64,000 nucleotides of DNA, taken from NCBI GenBank assembly GCA_963691705.1, contig OY829540.1:68310367-68374366 (forward strand), written 5' to 3'. The position numbers and the translations under genes are program-made. Within the stretch, counting starts at the first letter, position 1. Each line of letters begins with the position of its first letter. The stretch is from Viola odorata (lineage: Eukaryota; Streptophyta; Magnoliopsida; Malpighiales; Violaceae). The notes below the pieces were generated by a model. That model searched no databases. It was given only the letters and a program-made list of their open reading frames with translations, and was not told the origin of the DNA. Below, piece by piece: positions 11,968 through 23,435 of the stretch.

Positions 11968-12448
11968 TTGATAAACAAGAAAAAGAAAGAAAAGTAGAAA
12001 GTGATAAACTTTGATGGATTTTAGAGACCCAGATTTGAGAAAATTTGGTTAAGAAGTGAAATTCTAAACCAGAAAAGAGAGAACTTTCATGAACACCACT
12101 AACAACAACAGCAACAGCTTCAGCTTCAAATCACAGACTTTAGGCCACAAAATAATAAGCTTCTACTCTCCTTCCACCATTGACAACAATTCAAACAACT
12201 AAGCACAATAAAAGTACAACCCCATTACAAAACATCAAAAAGTTTCGAACTTTGTTTTCCAAATTTGCCCAGGGAAACGAAAAGAATCATTGAAATTGAA
12301 CAGAAGAAAGAGGAGGAAACTTTACATGACCCAAAACAGAAAAGAAGTCATACATACACATACATGAATGATGAAGGTGGAGAGACAAGGGGAGAGTGGA
12401 ATGGCGGAAACGCCCTTCGTGGTGGTGGGTGATGACAGGAGAGGGAGA
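11968..12448. other. AFP 5' leader and proximal upstream region
   Basis: This non-coding stretch precedes the AFP start on the minus strand. The part nearest the start (11968-12300) contains A-rich and CAACAA runs on the plus strand, as in a plant 5' UTR. No upstream gene or clear 5' UTR intron was identified. Confidence 0.4.
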
Positions 12449-13576
12449 CACGTGGAGGACATGAAGAGGGGTTAGGGACACGTGGAAGAAGGAGAGCGCC
12501 GATTCCAAGGAAGACCCAGACGCCAAAGAAACAAAAGAAACGTCGCCATGTCTCTTCGGGGCTGCGTTGTAGGCGGAAAAAGGTTGTCTCGTTGGATTGG
12601 TGTTAGCTGTTTAGCCTGTTTCATGTAAGGCCACGTTTCATGTGGTGAATTGCTGGAACTTGGATGATCTACCACGTGTCCTTCCCATGTCGCGGCCTCG
12701 TAATGCCGCAAATTCCTCTCTTCTGAGTTCTGAATTTTATTTTAATTTTATCTTCGCAATTTGTTTATTTTGCACAAATTTCAAATTTCACATCTTGTAA
12801 AAAAATAAATAAACATTATCTTCTTCCTCAATTGGGTATATTTTTAACAGCGAACACCGCATATGAGTTTAAAACTTGTTCCTCCATCTTTTTGCAGAAG
12901 AATCTGTTTTTTACCCATAATCTATGTGTAAATTGACATGGAGCAAAATAAACTTTGCAAGTGTGGGGCTTCCATAAAGTATATATGGAAAATTTCCTTT
13001 AAAAATAAGAGGGAAATAGATCGGACGGTGACGGTGACGGTGACGGTGACCCACATTAACGGACGTATGGGACTCCTTAAAATACAAAAGTAATCTACTA
13101 ATGTAAAAAGACTTATGATAACATTATTTATCCAGACAAACATCGGCTTAACTCTAGTAACTAAAAAGCAGCCCATAATCAACGGCGAACATTGCACGAG
13201 GTATATTCTATTCACATCCAACGGCTAAGGATGCGTCAACAGAATCCCATCAAAAACCATGAGATGTAAGAAAAGAAGCCCACGAGAATCTCCGCAAGAC
13301 ACGCAAGATATCAAGAGCAGATCACCGTGTGGGCCCGCCAGGGACCAACTTGAGGTATGGGCCCAAACTGCAGAGAACCAACTTGCAAATCTCTCTTTTT
13401 CATGCATTTTAGTGTTAGTGATGTGGGCTAGCTCCACGTGTTACTAAGAAGCAACGATGTAACACGTGTCGAATCCTGATCGCAACAAGAGCTAACCGAA
13501 AGAGAGAAAGGTATGGGAAATGTGACGTGTCGTTGGATATTGTTGGAAAAGGAAATGATTTCGTAAGCACACGTCC
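12449..13576. promoter_or_regulatory. AFP: Cluster of ACGT-core (G-box/ABRE-type) elements upstream of AFP
   Basis: CACGTG occurs at 12449-12454, 12479-12484, 12673-12678, 13435-13440 and 13463-13468. ACGTGT/ACGTCC variants lie at about 13525-13530 and 13570-13574. Such sites bind ABF/ABI5-type bZIPs, and several in a row usually mark ABA-responsive promoters. They lie 0.5-1.6 kb upstream of the AFP start codon. The sites are read directly; their use by AFP is inferred from their position and the gene's role. Confidence 0.5.
13024..13051 (+). repeat. GACGGT hexanucleotide microsatellite
   Basis: About four and a half perfect copies of GACGGT in tandem. It lies in non-coding DNA inside the AFP upstream region. 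Confidence 0.8.
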
Positions 13577-14244
13577 TATCATGATGAATACCTTTTTTCC
13601 CTTCGTTCTTTTCCTTGTCTGAACAACTGATTAAATTGGATCGTGTAGATCTCGTGGTAACGCAGCAGAGACTTGTTTATTAAAATTGATTACTAAATTT
13701 TCAAATTCCAGTTTTATAAATATAGTACTTAAAATAAAAAAATTACTCGAGAAAAAAAAAATCAAAACATATTAGTCCACATTGTACGAATATATATATC
13801 GAGTGCACCTAATAATTTCTCCTGATACGGCATCGTTTACCTTGTCAATTATGAGGGAACAAGAACAAAAAATTACCATCCAAATACGGAAATACCCACT
13901 TGAAAAATTCTTAGCAACTTCATAAATTTACTGCTGTAACAAGACCATTTCAGCAATCAAATATTACAATTTATGCAATTAGATTAAAGATTCTAAAAGA
14001 CGGCAGAAAACCAATTTGTAATCAGCAAAGTTACATTAGTAGAGTTCCTAGAGTGATGATTCTGGCCCTAACCTAATCCTAGAAAAAAAATCCTAAACTA
14101 TGACAAATTCCTTGCATACTTGAATTCAGAATCCAGAAGTTATTTCCTTGGTTGAATCCCTAGAGTAAAAACACAAACAGCAAACTCTTTCGAGCGCTGA
14201 GCACTAACCATATCAAAATTTTGCTGCCAAATAGGAGCTGAGTC
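13577..14244. other. Intergenic DNA between AFP promoter and the G3BP-like gene
   Basis: No gene is seen. The right half (about 13880-14244) is probably the 3' UTR of the minus-strand G3BP-like gene. The left half is A+T-rich spacer. Confidence 0.4.
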
Positions 14245-17200
14245 TCACGCAGAGTTAACATTCTGCTTTGCTCCACTGGAACGACCGCCGCCTCTCCCTC
14301 TCCCTAGCTGATGGCCATCACCTCGCCCATTTGAACTCCTTCCTCGACCAGAAAATTCACCCCGGCCCCCAAAGTCATTTCGGCCGAAACCCCGGCCACC
14401 ACCGGTATTTCCGCGGCCCCTAAAGCTGTCACTCCGGTACCATGTTCTTCCAGAAGAGGGAAACCTTCCTCTTCCACTACCAGCTATGACAAACCAGCAA
14501 ATACAAACGAGTGTCATGGGACATTAAATTTGATAGTTCATCAAATCGACAAGGGACAGAATGATTATTTTTCCTCTTATTTTGTTGTGCAAGTTCCAGA
14601 GTGATAATAATTAAATGCTTTCCATTTAACTACAGGAAAAATGAGCAACCAACAATGAACAGAATTTTCCACTTACGCCGACCGGCAGCTCTTTTGATCT
14701 CAACAATTGCTTGACGCCCCCCAATGGTAACGGGTGCAGCCTGCAGTATCAAGTTCCATTGATTACCAAGAGGAAAATGTATGCCGGAGTTCTTCATAAA
14801 TTGGAAATAAAACATGATAGAATATTTACAAGTTTCCCCAGTTTCTTAAAAGGGACTGCTCAGAGCCAGGTTACCTGACCAACGGCAAATCTAAATATAA
14901 TATAATTTGTGACTTGGAAGAAAAAAAAGTAGAATAAAGCCTTGGAAGAATGCTTGAATTATTACGTAGAATCATTATTTTCTCACTCTAAAACTTTACA
15001 AACACTACTAAATAAGGCAACTCATGACCCCTAAAATTTTCACTGCCAAAGACATGTATTCCATAAGAAAATTAGCCTGATCCAACAAAGAAAGTAAAGC
15101 AGCCTCAAAATCTATACGAAAATCATTTCCACCTATGAGTGTTCGTTAGATAGACATTAGCAAAATGACTCTAAGCAGAATACAGTTTGCCAACAATAGC
15201 AAGCTGCCACGTAGCAATGCAATTGGTTGCAACAGAGGTACAAACGAGTTTTCAAACTGGGAACAGCAAAAAAAAATTTGGCTGCTTCACATATACTAGA
15301 GTAAACAATTAAAATCCAAAAGGAGGACATTTACTGAATACGTGAACATCAATGTAATGCACTAGTTCAGGGGGGAAAAAGAGCTTGGTGACAAAAGTTA
15401 CTGCAAGACGGAAACTGAGCACTTCATGCAAAGTCCTAACCTTATTAGAAATGCATCAAAATACCCAAACAAAACTACGATTAACAAGTCACATACCTGA
15501 ACTGCATTATCCATTGAGCTCTGGGAAAGAAATTCAACAAAACCAAAACAATATCCTTGTTGCTGCACACAGAGATCAAGTTAACAAAGAGCAAATCAGC
15601 CAAAGTAGAGCTGGAAGAACTCTAATTAAGTATGCACTCCGTTGGGACTCACCTTATTATATCTGACTTGAATGCCATCTTCTTTGATTGGTCCAAAAAT
15701 TTTAAACTTTGTCTCAAGCTGAGCAACTGTCACATCGAAGGGCAAATTTCGAACATAAATGGAGTGGCCTTCAACTGCGAATGCGAAGTAGTTAGCAGAG
15801 AAGTGAAGTTAAAAATGGATTCAGAACAAGAAATAAAAAACATTTAAGTAAAGCCATACTGCTAACATGATGATCTCCTTCATTTACCAGTTATTTTCAG
15901 TAAGGCGTGAACCGAGAAGTACAAAAACTTCTACATGTTAGTAGGTACTCTCATAAGAGGCATGTAAAGAAGAGCAATACAAGAAAGTACACAAATGTCT
16001 ATACATGAAAGGACTATCTACCTTCCTCTTGAACATCGCTATTTTCAGGGATATTGCTACTTTGCGCTGATGCTTCAGGCTCTGAGGATGGTGCAGATGA
16101 CATAACTAACTGGTACTCAGTTCTTTTGGGTGCCATTTTTGCAGTGTTAGTCGGTTGATAAACTTTAGTTGGATATGAACTGCCCTTTGCAACTTTGACC
16201 TAAAACAAGAATATCATTGAACATTATTGACTATTTTTTAATAAAAATAGAACATAAACCACCAAAAGGAAGTAACAACAAAAAAAAAGAATCATCAAAC
16301 TCACAATTGATGCATATGATTTTTTTGGAGCATCCTCTGGTACAGAAGAGGAAGCAGATTCAATAACTACAGGAACATCATTCCCATTTGAATAAGATTG
16401 GGGTTCCACAATAGCCTCTCTGTCGGCAGTCTGTTTATCATGGTCCACTGTATCATTGACTTTCTCAACAACAATCCTACTGTCTTCCACAACAGGAGTT
16501 GTTGGATCTGGCGCGGAAGTATCAGCAGCGCGAGAAGAATCTGCCAGCAAATATTACGAAAGTAAGAAGGTTAAATGATAGTTTTTAAGTTTTGATTTCT
16601 TAATTTCAAGTTTCCAACAACCATGGATCAGAGACATCTTACCTTGATCTGGGACAGAGGAGGGCAAAGTTGGGATGCTGTCTGAATGATTCTCCAATGT
16701 TTCATTATCCTCCAAGTACCTAAAAACATCATTCAGGACAAAATATCCAATGTCTTGTCTTGCGAGGAAAAAGGACTGGGCAAATTTTCTCCTTAAGTCG
16801 TCCTTATCTGTTAAGCATCCAGTAACCAGCACTGTAACCCCTTCATTGTAAGATTTCTGTGCATCTGCTGTTTTTATTTCTGCCTTATATTCCTTAAAAT
16901 TCAAGGAAAGTATCTTTTCATTGATACCCTGTTTCAAGAAGAACATAATCTCCATTATTGTTTTGCACCTGATACTGCCAGTCACATTTCATAACAACTC
17001 AAACATTCAAGTAAGTTCTAAGATTGATACTTAGGATATCAATGAGAAGCATTGAAACAAGAGACGGAAAGAGACATTGATGAAAATGAAAGAAATCAAG
17101 TAAATCACGCAGTGAGTAGGAAGATCAAATGAACTTCTTGTTGTTGGAGTAAAGGAAAAAGAAGGAAAGAAATGCACCAAAATTATCTGGATTGTGGGGC

Positions 17201-17688
17201 TGAAGCTCTTGAAATGGTTCATCCTAACATTTTACATCATAAGTAAACAAAAAAAAAATCACAGAATGGATACTTGACAGCACATTGCAAGCATGCCTAT
17301 GAGAAAACAAATCTATATTAAAATAAACAAGTCCAAAGTTAACAAATGTATGATGGGAAATTTCCTCTAAGCTATAAAATAACAGCAAACAAACATCAAA
17401 ATTAGCATGAGAAGTATATAATATCAATTGAAGAGAGAATGCATTAACACCATCCCTACACCAGAAGCACACATGACGCGGGTAGACACACAGAACACTT
17501 ACTTGCATTGTTGACACTGAAGTCATTACCCCATTGGAGTCTGGCCGGCTTAGCACACTTGAATCTTGATAAAATCTAAAAACTAGTTCTGGTGATGTGT
17601 GAAGAATATGGTAATACTGTTCAACGAAAGCATTCCCAACCATTTGGGCACTGGGAGTTGTAACGTTGCCTGCTGTTTGCAATGTCAT
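14245..17688 (-). CDS. G3BP-like protein: NTF2-like domain, RRM and RGG tail
   Basis: Eight minus-strand exons: 17688-17503, 16928-16643, 16540-16305, 16199-16022, 15768-15653, 15562-15497, 14740-14677 and 14483-14245. They join in one frame to 456 residues. The NTF2-like domain spans about residues 10-130 (VGNAFVEQYYHILHTSPELV near the start, LVTGCLTDKDDLRRKFAQSF near the end). An acidic, low-complexity middle follows. The RRM covers about 296-370, with RNP2 as IYVRNL and RNP1 as GYCFGFVEF. The C-terminus is an RG/RGG-rich tail. This is the domain order of animal G3BP and its plant relatives, cytoplasmic RNA-binding proteins that join stress granules. The start codon lies one base after an acceptor-like AG, so a 5' UTR intron is likely. 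All exon junctions are GT-AG and phase-consistent. Confidence 0.93.
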
Positions 17689-18950
17689 GCTGTCAAAAGA
17701 CACAAAATGCACATATAAGACGAAACCTCTACATCTTGTTAAACAAAGAGTAATACACAAATAAAGAATTAGAATACAAATGTTTAGTCAGCAACCAAGT
17801 ATAAAAAAAAAATCATACACTATTGAAGCTACAGGGAATGCACAAGCCTGATCTGCAATCACACAGAAATATAAGGAGTCTTACAAAAGTGAGGCCTGAA
17901 AAAGACTACAGGAAAAAATCTAAACCCTTTTTAAGATTTTATAGAAAGCATGAACCAGCAAAACCAATTATCTACACCGTGATCCACTCAACTCACAAAG
18001 ACCAAGTCATGGGTTATAGTTAATAAGGAAGACAAATTTCAATTTTTTCACTTTGTATTACTTCATGTCCTTTTTGAACGAGGAGTGAAGAAAGATTTGA
18101 AAGCCCTGAGATAGCTGCATGCCTTGTCGCAGGATCTAAAATGTGTGTTATCTTAAGAAATTACACAGCATCTCACCCCATAATTCCAACACTCAATACA
18201 TCCTTTCAAAACAAAGGGAAAGAGAGCATAACAGTCAGCTTTTATCTTTTTCCAGAAAAACAAAAGCAAAACAGCTACAGTGAAAACGATCAGCAAGAAC
18301 TAAAGGGCATGATTAATAACAACATTTCCACATTTACCAGAGAACGTATAACCAGCATTCTTAAAGAGAACTTGCTCGTATAATAAAAAGTAGTATTGCT
18401 AACAACACATTTAGTGACTAGATGAAATAACAAGTCTAAAAGCAAATCAGATCTTAAAATCAAGTGCAGAGCATTCATTGGATCAAACAACTGCAACCCT
18501 CAAAACACTAAAACCCCCTTCAAACACATAGATACGAATCCCCATAGGAGGGAAATCAAACATTTTTGGTCAACAATGCCACTACTAAGAGCCGTCTTTT
18601 TGTTTTCCGTATTAATAACTAGAAACTTACCGTCATAAATGCATAATCAAATGAGCAACAACAAATTACACACACTTGACAAATACCCAAAAAGCCAAAC
18701 ACAAAAAAAGAATCGAGACTACGTAACTCACGAACAAGAAATTTAACAAAATGGGTTTGATCCAAGACGAAGGAGAAGCTAAATTGCACCTGAAATGGAA
18801 ACGTTGGAGCTTGAAAAGGAGAAGCTTGAGAGGAAGGGGAAATGGTACAGCGCCCTGAAAAGAGTTTACAGGGGATAGAAGAGAGGAGACGAAAGGAATA
18901 GTTAGCGCACGAAAAGAAGGAAGGCGAGAGAGCAAAGAGCTACTAATGAA
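17689..18950 (-). other. Likely 5' UTR intron and first non-coding exon of the G3BP-like gene
   Basis: TTTGACAG directly precedes the start codon on the minus strand. An AG/GTGCAA donor-like site at about 18787 could end a non-coding first exon of roughly 160 bp. The intron would be about 1.1 kb and contains no coding-like ORF. Long leader introns are common in plant RNA-binding protein genes, but the donor choice is a guess. Confidence 0.45.
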
Positions 18951-19031
18951 GTGTCAAGGTAATTTTTTTTCCCTTCGCTGGTTGTCTGTTTTGATTTTTC
19001 ACTTTATTTAAATATTTTGGATACTAACTAT

Positions 19032-19251
19032 TACTCCCTCCGTCCTTTTATTGTTGGTGTTTACTGTTCATGCACGCATATCGAGAAAATTCGATGACGT
19101 ACTATTTAACTTCAAAAAAAATCGTACTTTTTTTCTAACGTACGTCTGAAAAAAAATTCGAAATTTTTTAAGGTCAAATAGTGCGTCATCCGGCTTCCTC
19201 GATATGCGTGCACGAATAGTAAGAGTCAAATATTTAAGGACGGAGGAAGTA
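19032..19251. mobile_element. Stowaway-type foldback MITE
   Basis: The element runs 19034-19249 between TA dinucleotides at 19032-19033 and 19250-19251. It starts CTCCCTCCGTCC and ends GGACGGAGGAAG, the classic Stowaway (Tc1/mariner) termini. Nearly the whole length folds back: GTGCACGCATATCGAG-like and GATGACG segments are present in both arms. No coding capacity. Confidence 0.9.
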
Positions 19252-20621
19252 TCTCTTTTTTTTTTAAAGAAACTCGATTTCCACACTGGTTTATTTCCAC
19301 ATTATAAATTTTTTTTATTAATTTTTTTTATCATTTTCATTCGTAAATTTAAATGGATAAAAAATAGTCCTTTTATTTATTTTTGTTCTTCTATCCCATA
19401 TTTTTTAAATACAAAAAACACTATAATAAAATCATTAATTTAAAAAAAAAAAAAAATTTATGGTATGGAAATAAACAGTTATGGTGTGGAAATAGTAGCT
19501 CTTTTTATTTAAATATTAGAATACTAACTATTTTACTAATACAGTTGTATTAATTGATGTATCAAGCTATAATTGGATTTTTTCCTTTCTAATTAGATTA
19601 TATTATTATTTTTATTTAAATAAATAACTATCAATGGATGCGATTTTACATGTATACTTTTAGTATAAAATTTAATAAAAGTGTTAGTATTTCTAGCATT
19701 ATTTTACGTGAAAATACAATATTTTATTTGTAAAATGTCAATTTATCCCTTCAAATTAAATGTTTCATTAAATCACTCTTCCTCTATTAATAATTTTTAT
19801 ACTTACCCAATATATTTGTGCTTTTTAGTTTAATCAACTCTTATATTCTTTTCTTTCATTCATAGGGGTAATTAAATAAATAATTAATAGAGGAAGAGTG
19901 ATGAATTTAAGTTTTTTTAGAGTATAAATAAAATTTTATGGAGTGAAATTAGACACTCCTATATGTAATTACTCGCACTTATGTGAGTAAAGCGTAAAAT
20001 ATATCATTAAGAACATTACCACACTTTAAATGATTTTCTTATCTTTTTATTTTTTATTAAAAAAATATTATTTTAATTTTGTTTTTATTTTGTCTTGATT
20101 TTTTTATAATTTTCTAAAAAATAAAAATTCAACCTAGAATAATAAGTATTTTATGAAATAAAAATAAGGCTTAATTTCTATTAAGTGTTTATCAAGAATT
20201 CGTATTCAAGATTGTAATATCTAAATATTTTAATTCTCTTTATTTTTTCCTTCATTTATCTAAATATAGTATCATGATTTGATTTTTGAATGACGTTTTG
20301 CTAATTAACTAAATTAAACACGTAATAGTTTAATTGGGATGAGTAGCTAAAGAAATAGATTATCTAATTACTCGGTCCGAGCTTACGAGATTACGAGATT
20401 GAGAGTTAAAATTGATGTTTCTATAAGTTCTAATGCAATTAGCAAACTGAATTCCAAGAGCTTATTTGTAGGTTGTCTGGTTAAAGAGTTAATTAATTAC
20501 AAAGCTTGTTTTAATTAGCTAATTCTAAGAAGAATTGAGGCTATTAGAACTTGTTAATAGGTATAGTCTATTTGTACAAGAATGAAAGAGTCATCTTTAC
20601 ATGATCAGCTTGATATTCAAA
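19252..20621. other. A+T-rich intergenic DNA
   Basis: This stretch of about 1.4 kb has long A and T runs and no gene. An imperfect inverted pair around TTACTCTTCCTCTATTAAT (about 19773-19792 against 19888-19906) suggests one more decayed foldback element, without clear ends. Confidence 0.35.
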
Positions 20622-21130
20622 CTCAATTGTAACAACACTTGAACTCTGCCGAGTGCCGAGTCAGCCTCCGAGTTCTCACTCCCGCTCACATTCTTCGACA
20701 CCTTCTGGTTCAGATTCCACCCACTAGAGTAGAGCGTAGAGCGCATCTTCTTCTACGAACTCACTGAGTCAACCCCGAGTTTGTTCAACTCAGTCATCCT
20801 TCCCAAACTCAAACACTCCCCTCTCCTTAACTCTCCTCCACTTCCTCCCTCTCGCCTGCCCTCACCTGGCCACCAGACTTAACCGCACCCATCATTTGAA
20901 AATTTGGGCCGAATTCAAATGGCCGGGCCTCGAAACAGGCCCAAGAAGCTTGAAGCTATTGTAGGGGATAATACCTCAGCAAGGATTGGTTCGAGCAACG
21001 TTTAACTTTAATCCATCCCGTCAACATATAAAAACAAATAAGAGAAGGTAATATCAATCTCTCGACAAAATCATCAGTTAGTGAAATACCCAATTCTTGT
21101 CGAGTTTTGTGGTCGCTTTTGGGTACATAA
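20622..21130 (+). pseudogene. Truncated BAHD acyltransferase copy
   Basis: The sequence matches the intact plus-strand BAHD gene 1.25 kb downstream almost base for base over several blocks: the LELCRV-like start, the LPLTFFDTFWF-coding segment, the HFLPLAGALTW region, then the WAELKFPGLETGPRSLKL and LSSFVV regions. A block of about 370 bp that holds the HxxxD catalytic motif is deleted. The reading frame is broken by small insertions and stops. The match ends exactly where the LTR-like sequence begins at 21131, and the rest of the gene is absent. It is a tandem duplicate killed by deletion and transposon insertion. Confidence 0.9.
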
Positions 21131-21600
21131 TGTTGGGAAAAAATCTCCCGCCCAGGATCGAACAAAAAATACAAACAAATACACAATATTGAGAATTTAC
21201 GTGGAAAACCTCCAACAAGGAAAAACCACGGGACTAACTTTATTATTAGTCTTACAATCTCTCAGGATGTTCAACAACAATCCTTTTACAATCTCTCAGA
21301 TGTTCAACAATATCTTTTTTACAATCTCTCCGTGGTAATTGATACTCTCTCAAATTGCTTTACATTGCAACCGATGCCCTCTCAATCACTCATCAATTGC
21401 TCGCCTTTGCAACTGATCAATTGCTCTCGGCGCAACTGACTTACAAATCTCTCTCAATTGCTACATCTTTGCAATTGATCTCTTGCCTAATCCATTACCT
21501 CCCATTCCTATTTATAGGTGGAGATGCTGCATTCCTAACAAATCTGCACATCACACGGTCAACAAAAACAACAAAGGAAAAGTCAGCATGATCACACGGT
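21131..21600. mobile_element. Copia-like LTR fragment
   Basis: It begins TGTTGGGAAAAAATCTCCCG and carries the phrase TTACGTGGAAAACCTCCAAC with repeated ACAATCTCTC and GTTCAACAA units, which I recognise from plant Copia LTRs. A CCTATTTATAGG box at about 21507 reads as TATAAATA on the minus strand. The left end is sharp against the BAHD relic. The right end could not be placed and no target duplication was found, so it may be a truncated or recombined LTR. Confidence 0.6.
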
Positions 21601-21876
21601 GAATTTTTATGATTTCTTTTTCTAGAGAAATCATATCTTCGTGAAGATGTATGAACCGTATACGGCGACTGATTATGGGAATTTCGATAACTCTTGGCAT
21701 CCAGACAAAGGGTGACTCAATATTAGAGCAACTGGTGCGTACTCACTCGTGTTATCCACGCAAGTGACTAGTGACCATACCTCCTGGATGGATGATACGT
21801 ACACGGAGAGTTATCTATTAATATTCCATTCCTATTAAGTTATCGTTCAAAAAAAAGAGACCCAATTCCTCTCCTC

Positions 21877-23271
21877 ATGGCGTCTTCCAACTCAGTTGTA
21901 TCAACTCTTGAACTCTGCCGAGTCAAGCCATCCTCCGACTCGCCCGTGTCAGCCTCCGAATTCTCACTACCGCTCACATTCTTCGATACTTTCTGGTTCA
22001 AATTCCACCCAGTAGAACGCATCTTCTTCTACAAACTCACCGAGTCAACTCCGAGTTTCTTCACCTCAGTCATCCTCCAAAAACTCAAACACTCCCTCTC
22101 TTTAACCCTCCTCCACTTCCTCCCTCTCGCCGGCGCCCTCACCTGGCTACCAGACTCCACCGCACCCATCATCCTCTACACTCCAAACGACTCCGTTTCG
22201 GTCAAAATCGCCGAGTCCGACGCAGACTTCCACAGACTCTCCGGCGACGAACCTCGAGAAGCAGCTGAGTCGACTCCTTACATCCCTGAGTTGGAAATAA
22301 CTGAGTCAAGAGCAGCAATCTTAGCCTTGCAAATAACCAATTTCCCAAATCAAGGGTTTTGCGTTGGTTTCTCTTCCCACCATGCAATCCTGGATGGGAA
22401 AAGTGTCACCATGTTCATCAAAGCATGGGCTCAAACGTGCAAGGACGAAGCCCAATTGTCGCCGGAGCTAACTCCCTTTTACGACCGAACTGTAATTCAA
22501 GATCCAGAAGAGATAGCAATGGAGTATTTGAACAATTGGGCCGAGTTGAAATTTCCAGGCCTTGAAACAGGCCCAAGAAGCTTGAAGTTATTGTCGGTGA
22601 TCATACCTCAACAAGGATTGGTTCGAGCAACGTTCAATCTATCCCGTCCAGACATCAATAAAACAAGAAACAAGGTAATGATCTCTGGAGAAAATCATCA
22701 ATTGGCAAAAAACCTCATCCGTTTGTCGAGTTTTGTGGTCACTTTTGCGTATGTAGTATTTTGTCGCGTTAAGGCGAAAGAGTTGGATAAGAACGGAAAG
22801 ATTTGTATTGGGTTCATGGGAGATTGTCGGGCGCGTTTGGATCCGCCGATTCCTAGCAATTATTTCGGAAACTGTGTTACATGTCCTCGCCTGATTTTTT
22901 TTAAAACGGAAGATATTGTTGGAGAAGATGGTATTTTCGTTATAGCAAAGGGGATTAGCGCCGCAATTGATGAGTTGGATAGAGCCGCGCTCGAGGGGGC
23001 GAAAGGGAAGCTTAAACGTTTTATGAGTATGGAAAGAGTTGAAGATGATGCGATTGGTGTAGTTGGGTCGCCGAGATTTGAGGTTTACAAGGCGGATTTC
23101 GGATGGGGGAGGCCGGATAAGGTGGAGGTGACCTCGGTGGATAGGAGTGGATCGATTTCTATGGCGGAGAGCAGAGATGGAAGTGGTGGAGTTGAGGTTG
23201 GAGTTGTTATGGAGAAGCAGCACCTGGACAAGTTTTCCAGTTTGTTTGTTAGCGGGCTTAAAGATGCATGA
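21877..23271 (+). CDS. BAHD acyltransferase, phenolic glucoside malonyltransferase-like
   Basis: Intronless, 464 residues, the usual length of the family. It shows the catalytic HxxxD motif as HHAILDG (His169, Asp173) and the structural DFGWG motif from Asp407. Further family marks are LPLTFFDTFWF near the start, a YFGNC segment in the second half and a conserved C-terminal SRDGSGGVEVG stretch. BAHD enzymes are cytosolic and move an acyl group from a CoA thioester to an alcohol or amine. The overall pattern is closest to the malonyl or aliphatic acyl transferases acting on flavonoid, anthocyanin or phenolic glucosides. A YFGNC(V) rather than a different motif at that site supports this clade, but donor and acceptor cannot be fixed by eye. 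The start ATG at 21877 has no upstream in-frame rival. It faces a second intact BAHD gene 3.4 kb away. Confidence 0.92.
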   Translation: MASSNSVVSTLELCRVKPSSDSPVSASEFSLPLTFFDTFWFKFHPVERIFFYKLTESTPSFFTSVILQKLKHSLSLTLLHFLPLAGALTWLPDSTAPIILYTPNDSVSVKIAESDADFHRLSGDEPREAAESTPYIPELEITESRAAILALQITNFPNQGFCVGFSSHHAILDGKSVTMFIKAWAQTCKDEAQLSPELTPFYDRTVIQDPEEIAMEYLNNWAELKFPGLETGPRSLKLLSVIIPQQGLVRATFNLSRPDINKTRNKVMISGENHQLAKNLIRLSSFVVTFAYVVFCRVKAKELDKNGKICIGFMGDCRARLDPPIPSNYFGNCVTCPRLIFFKTEDIVGEDGIFVIAKGISAAIDELDRAALEGAKGKLKRFMSMERVEDDAIGVVGSPRFEVYKADFGWGRPDKVEVTSVDRSGSISMAESRDGSGGVEVGVVMEKQHLDKFSSLFVSGLKDA

Positions 23272-23435
23272 AGATAGGCGTGATTTTTTATCAAACCCTG
23301 CATCAAACCCTGCGTCCTAACTTTCCGCAAATTATAGAGTCGGGTAGACAGATTAGATTCTTTTTTTGCGTAAAGCATTTATGACCCTTTTATTTTGCCT
23401 TGAGCAGTTTTTGACAACATTAATAACAGTCGGTG

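Noticed and set aside
17823..18496. Short ORFs upstream of the G3BP-like start
   Set aside because: They lie in the probable 5' UTR intron, are on both strands, and show no recognisable sequence.
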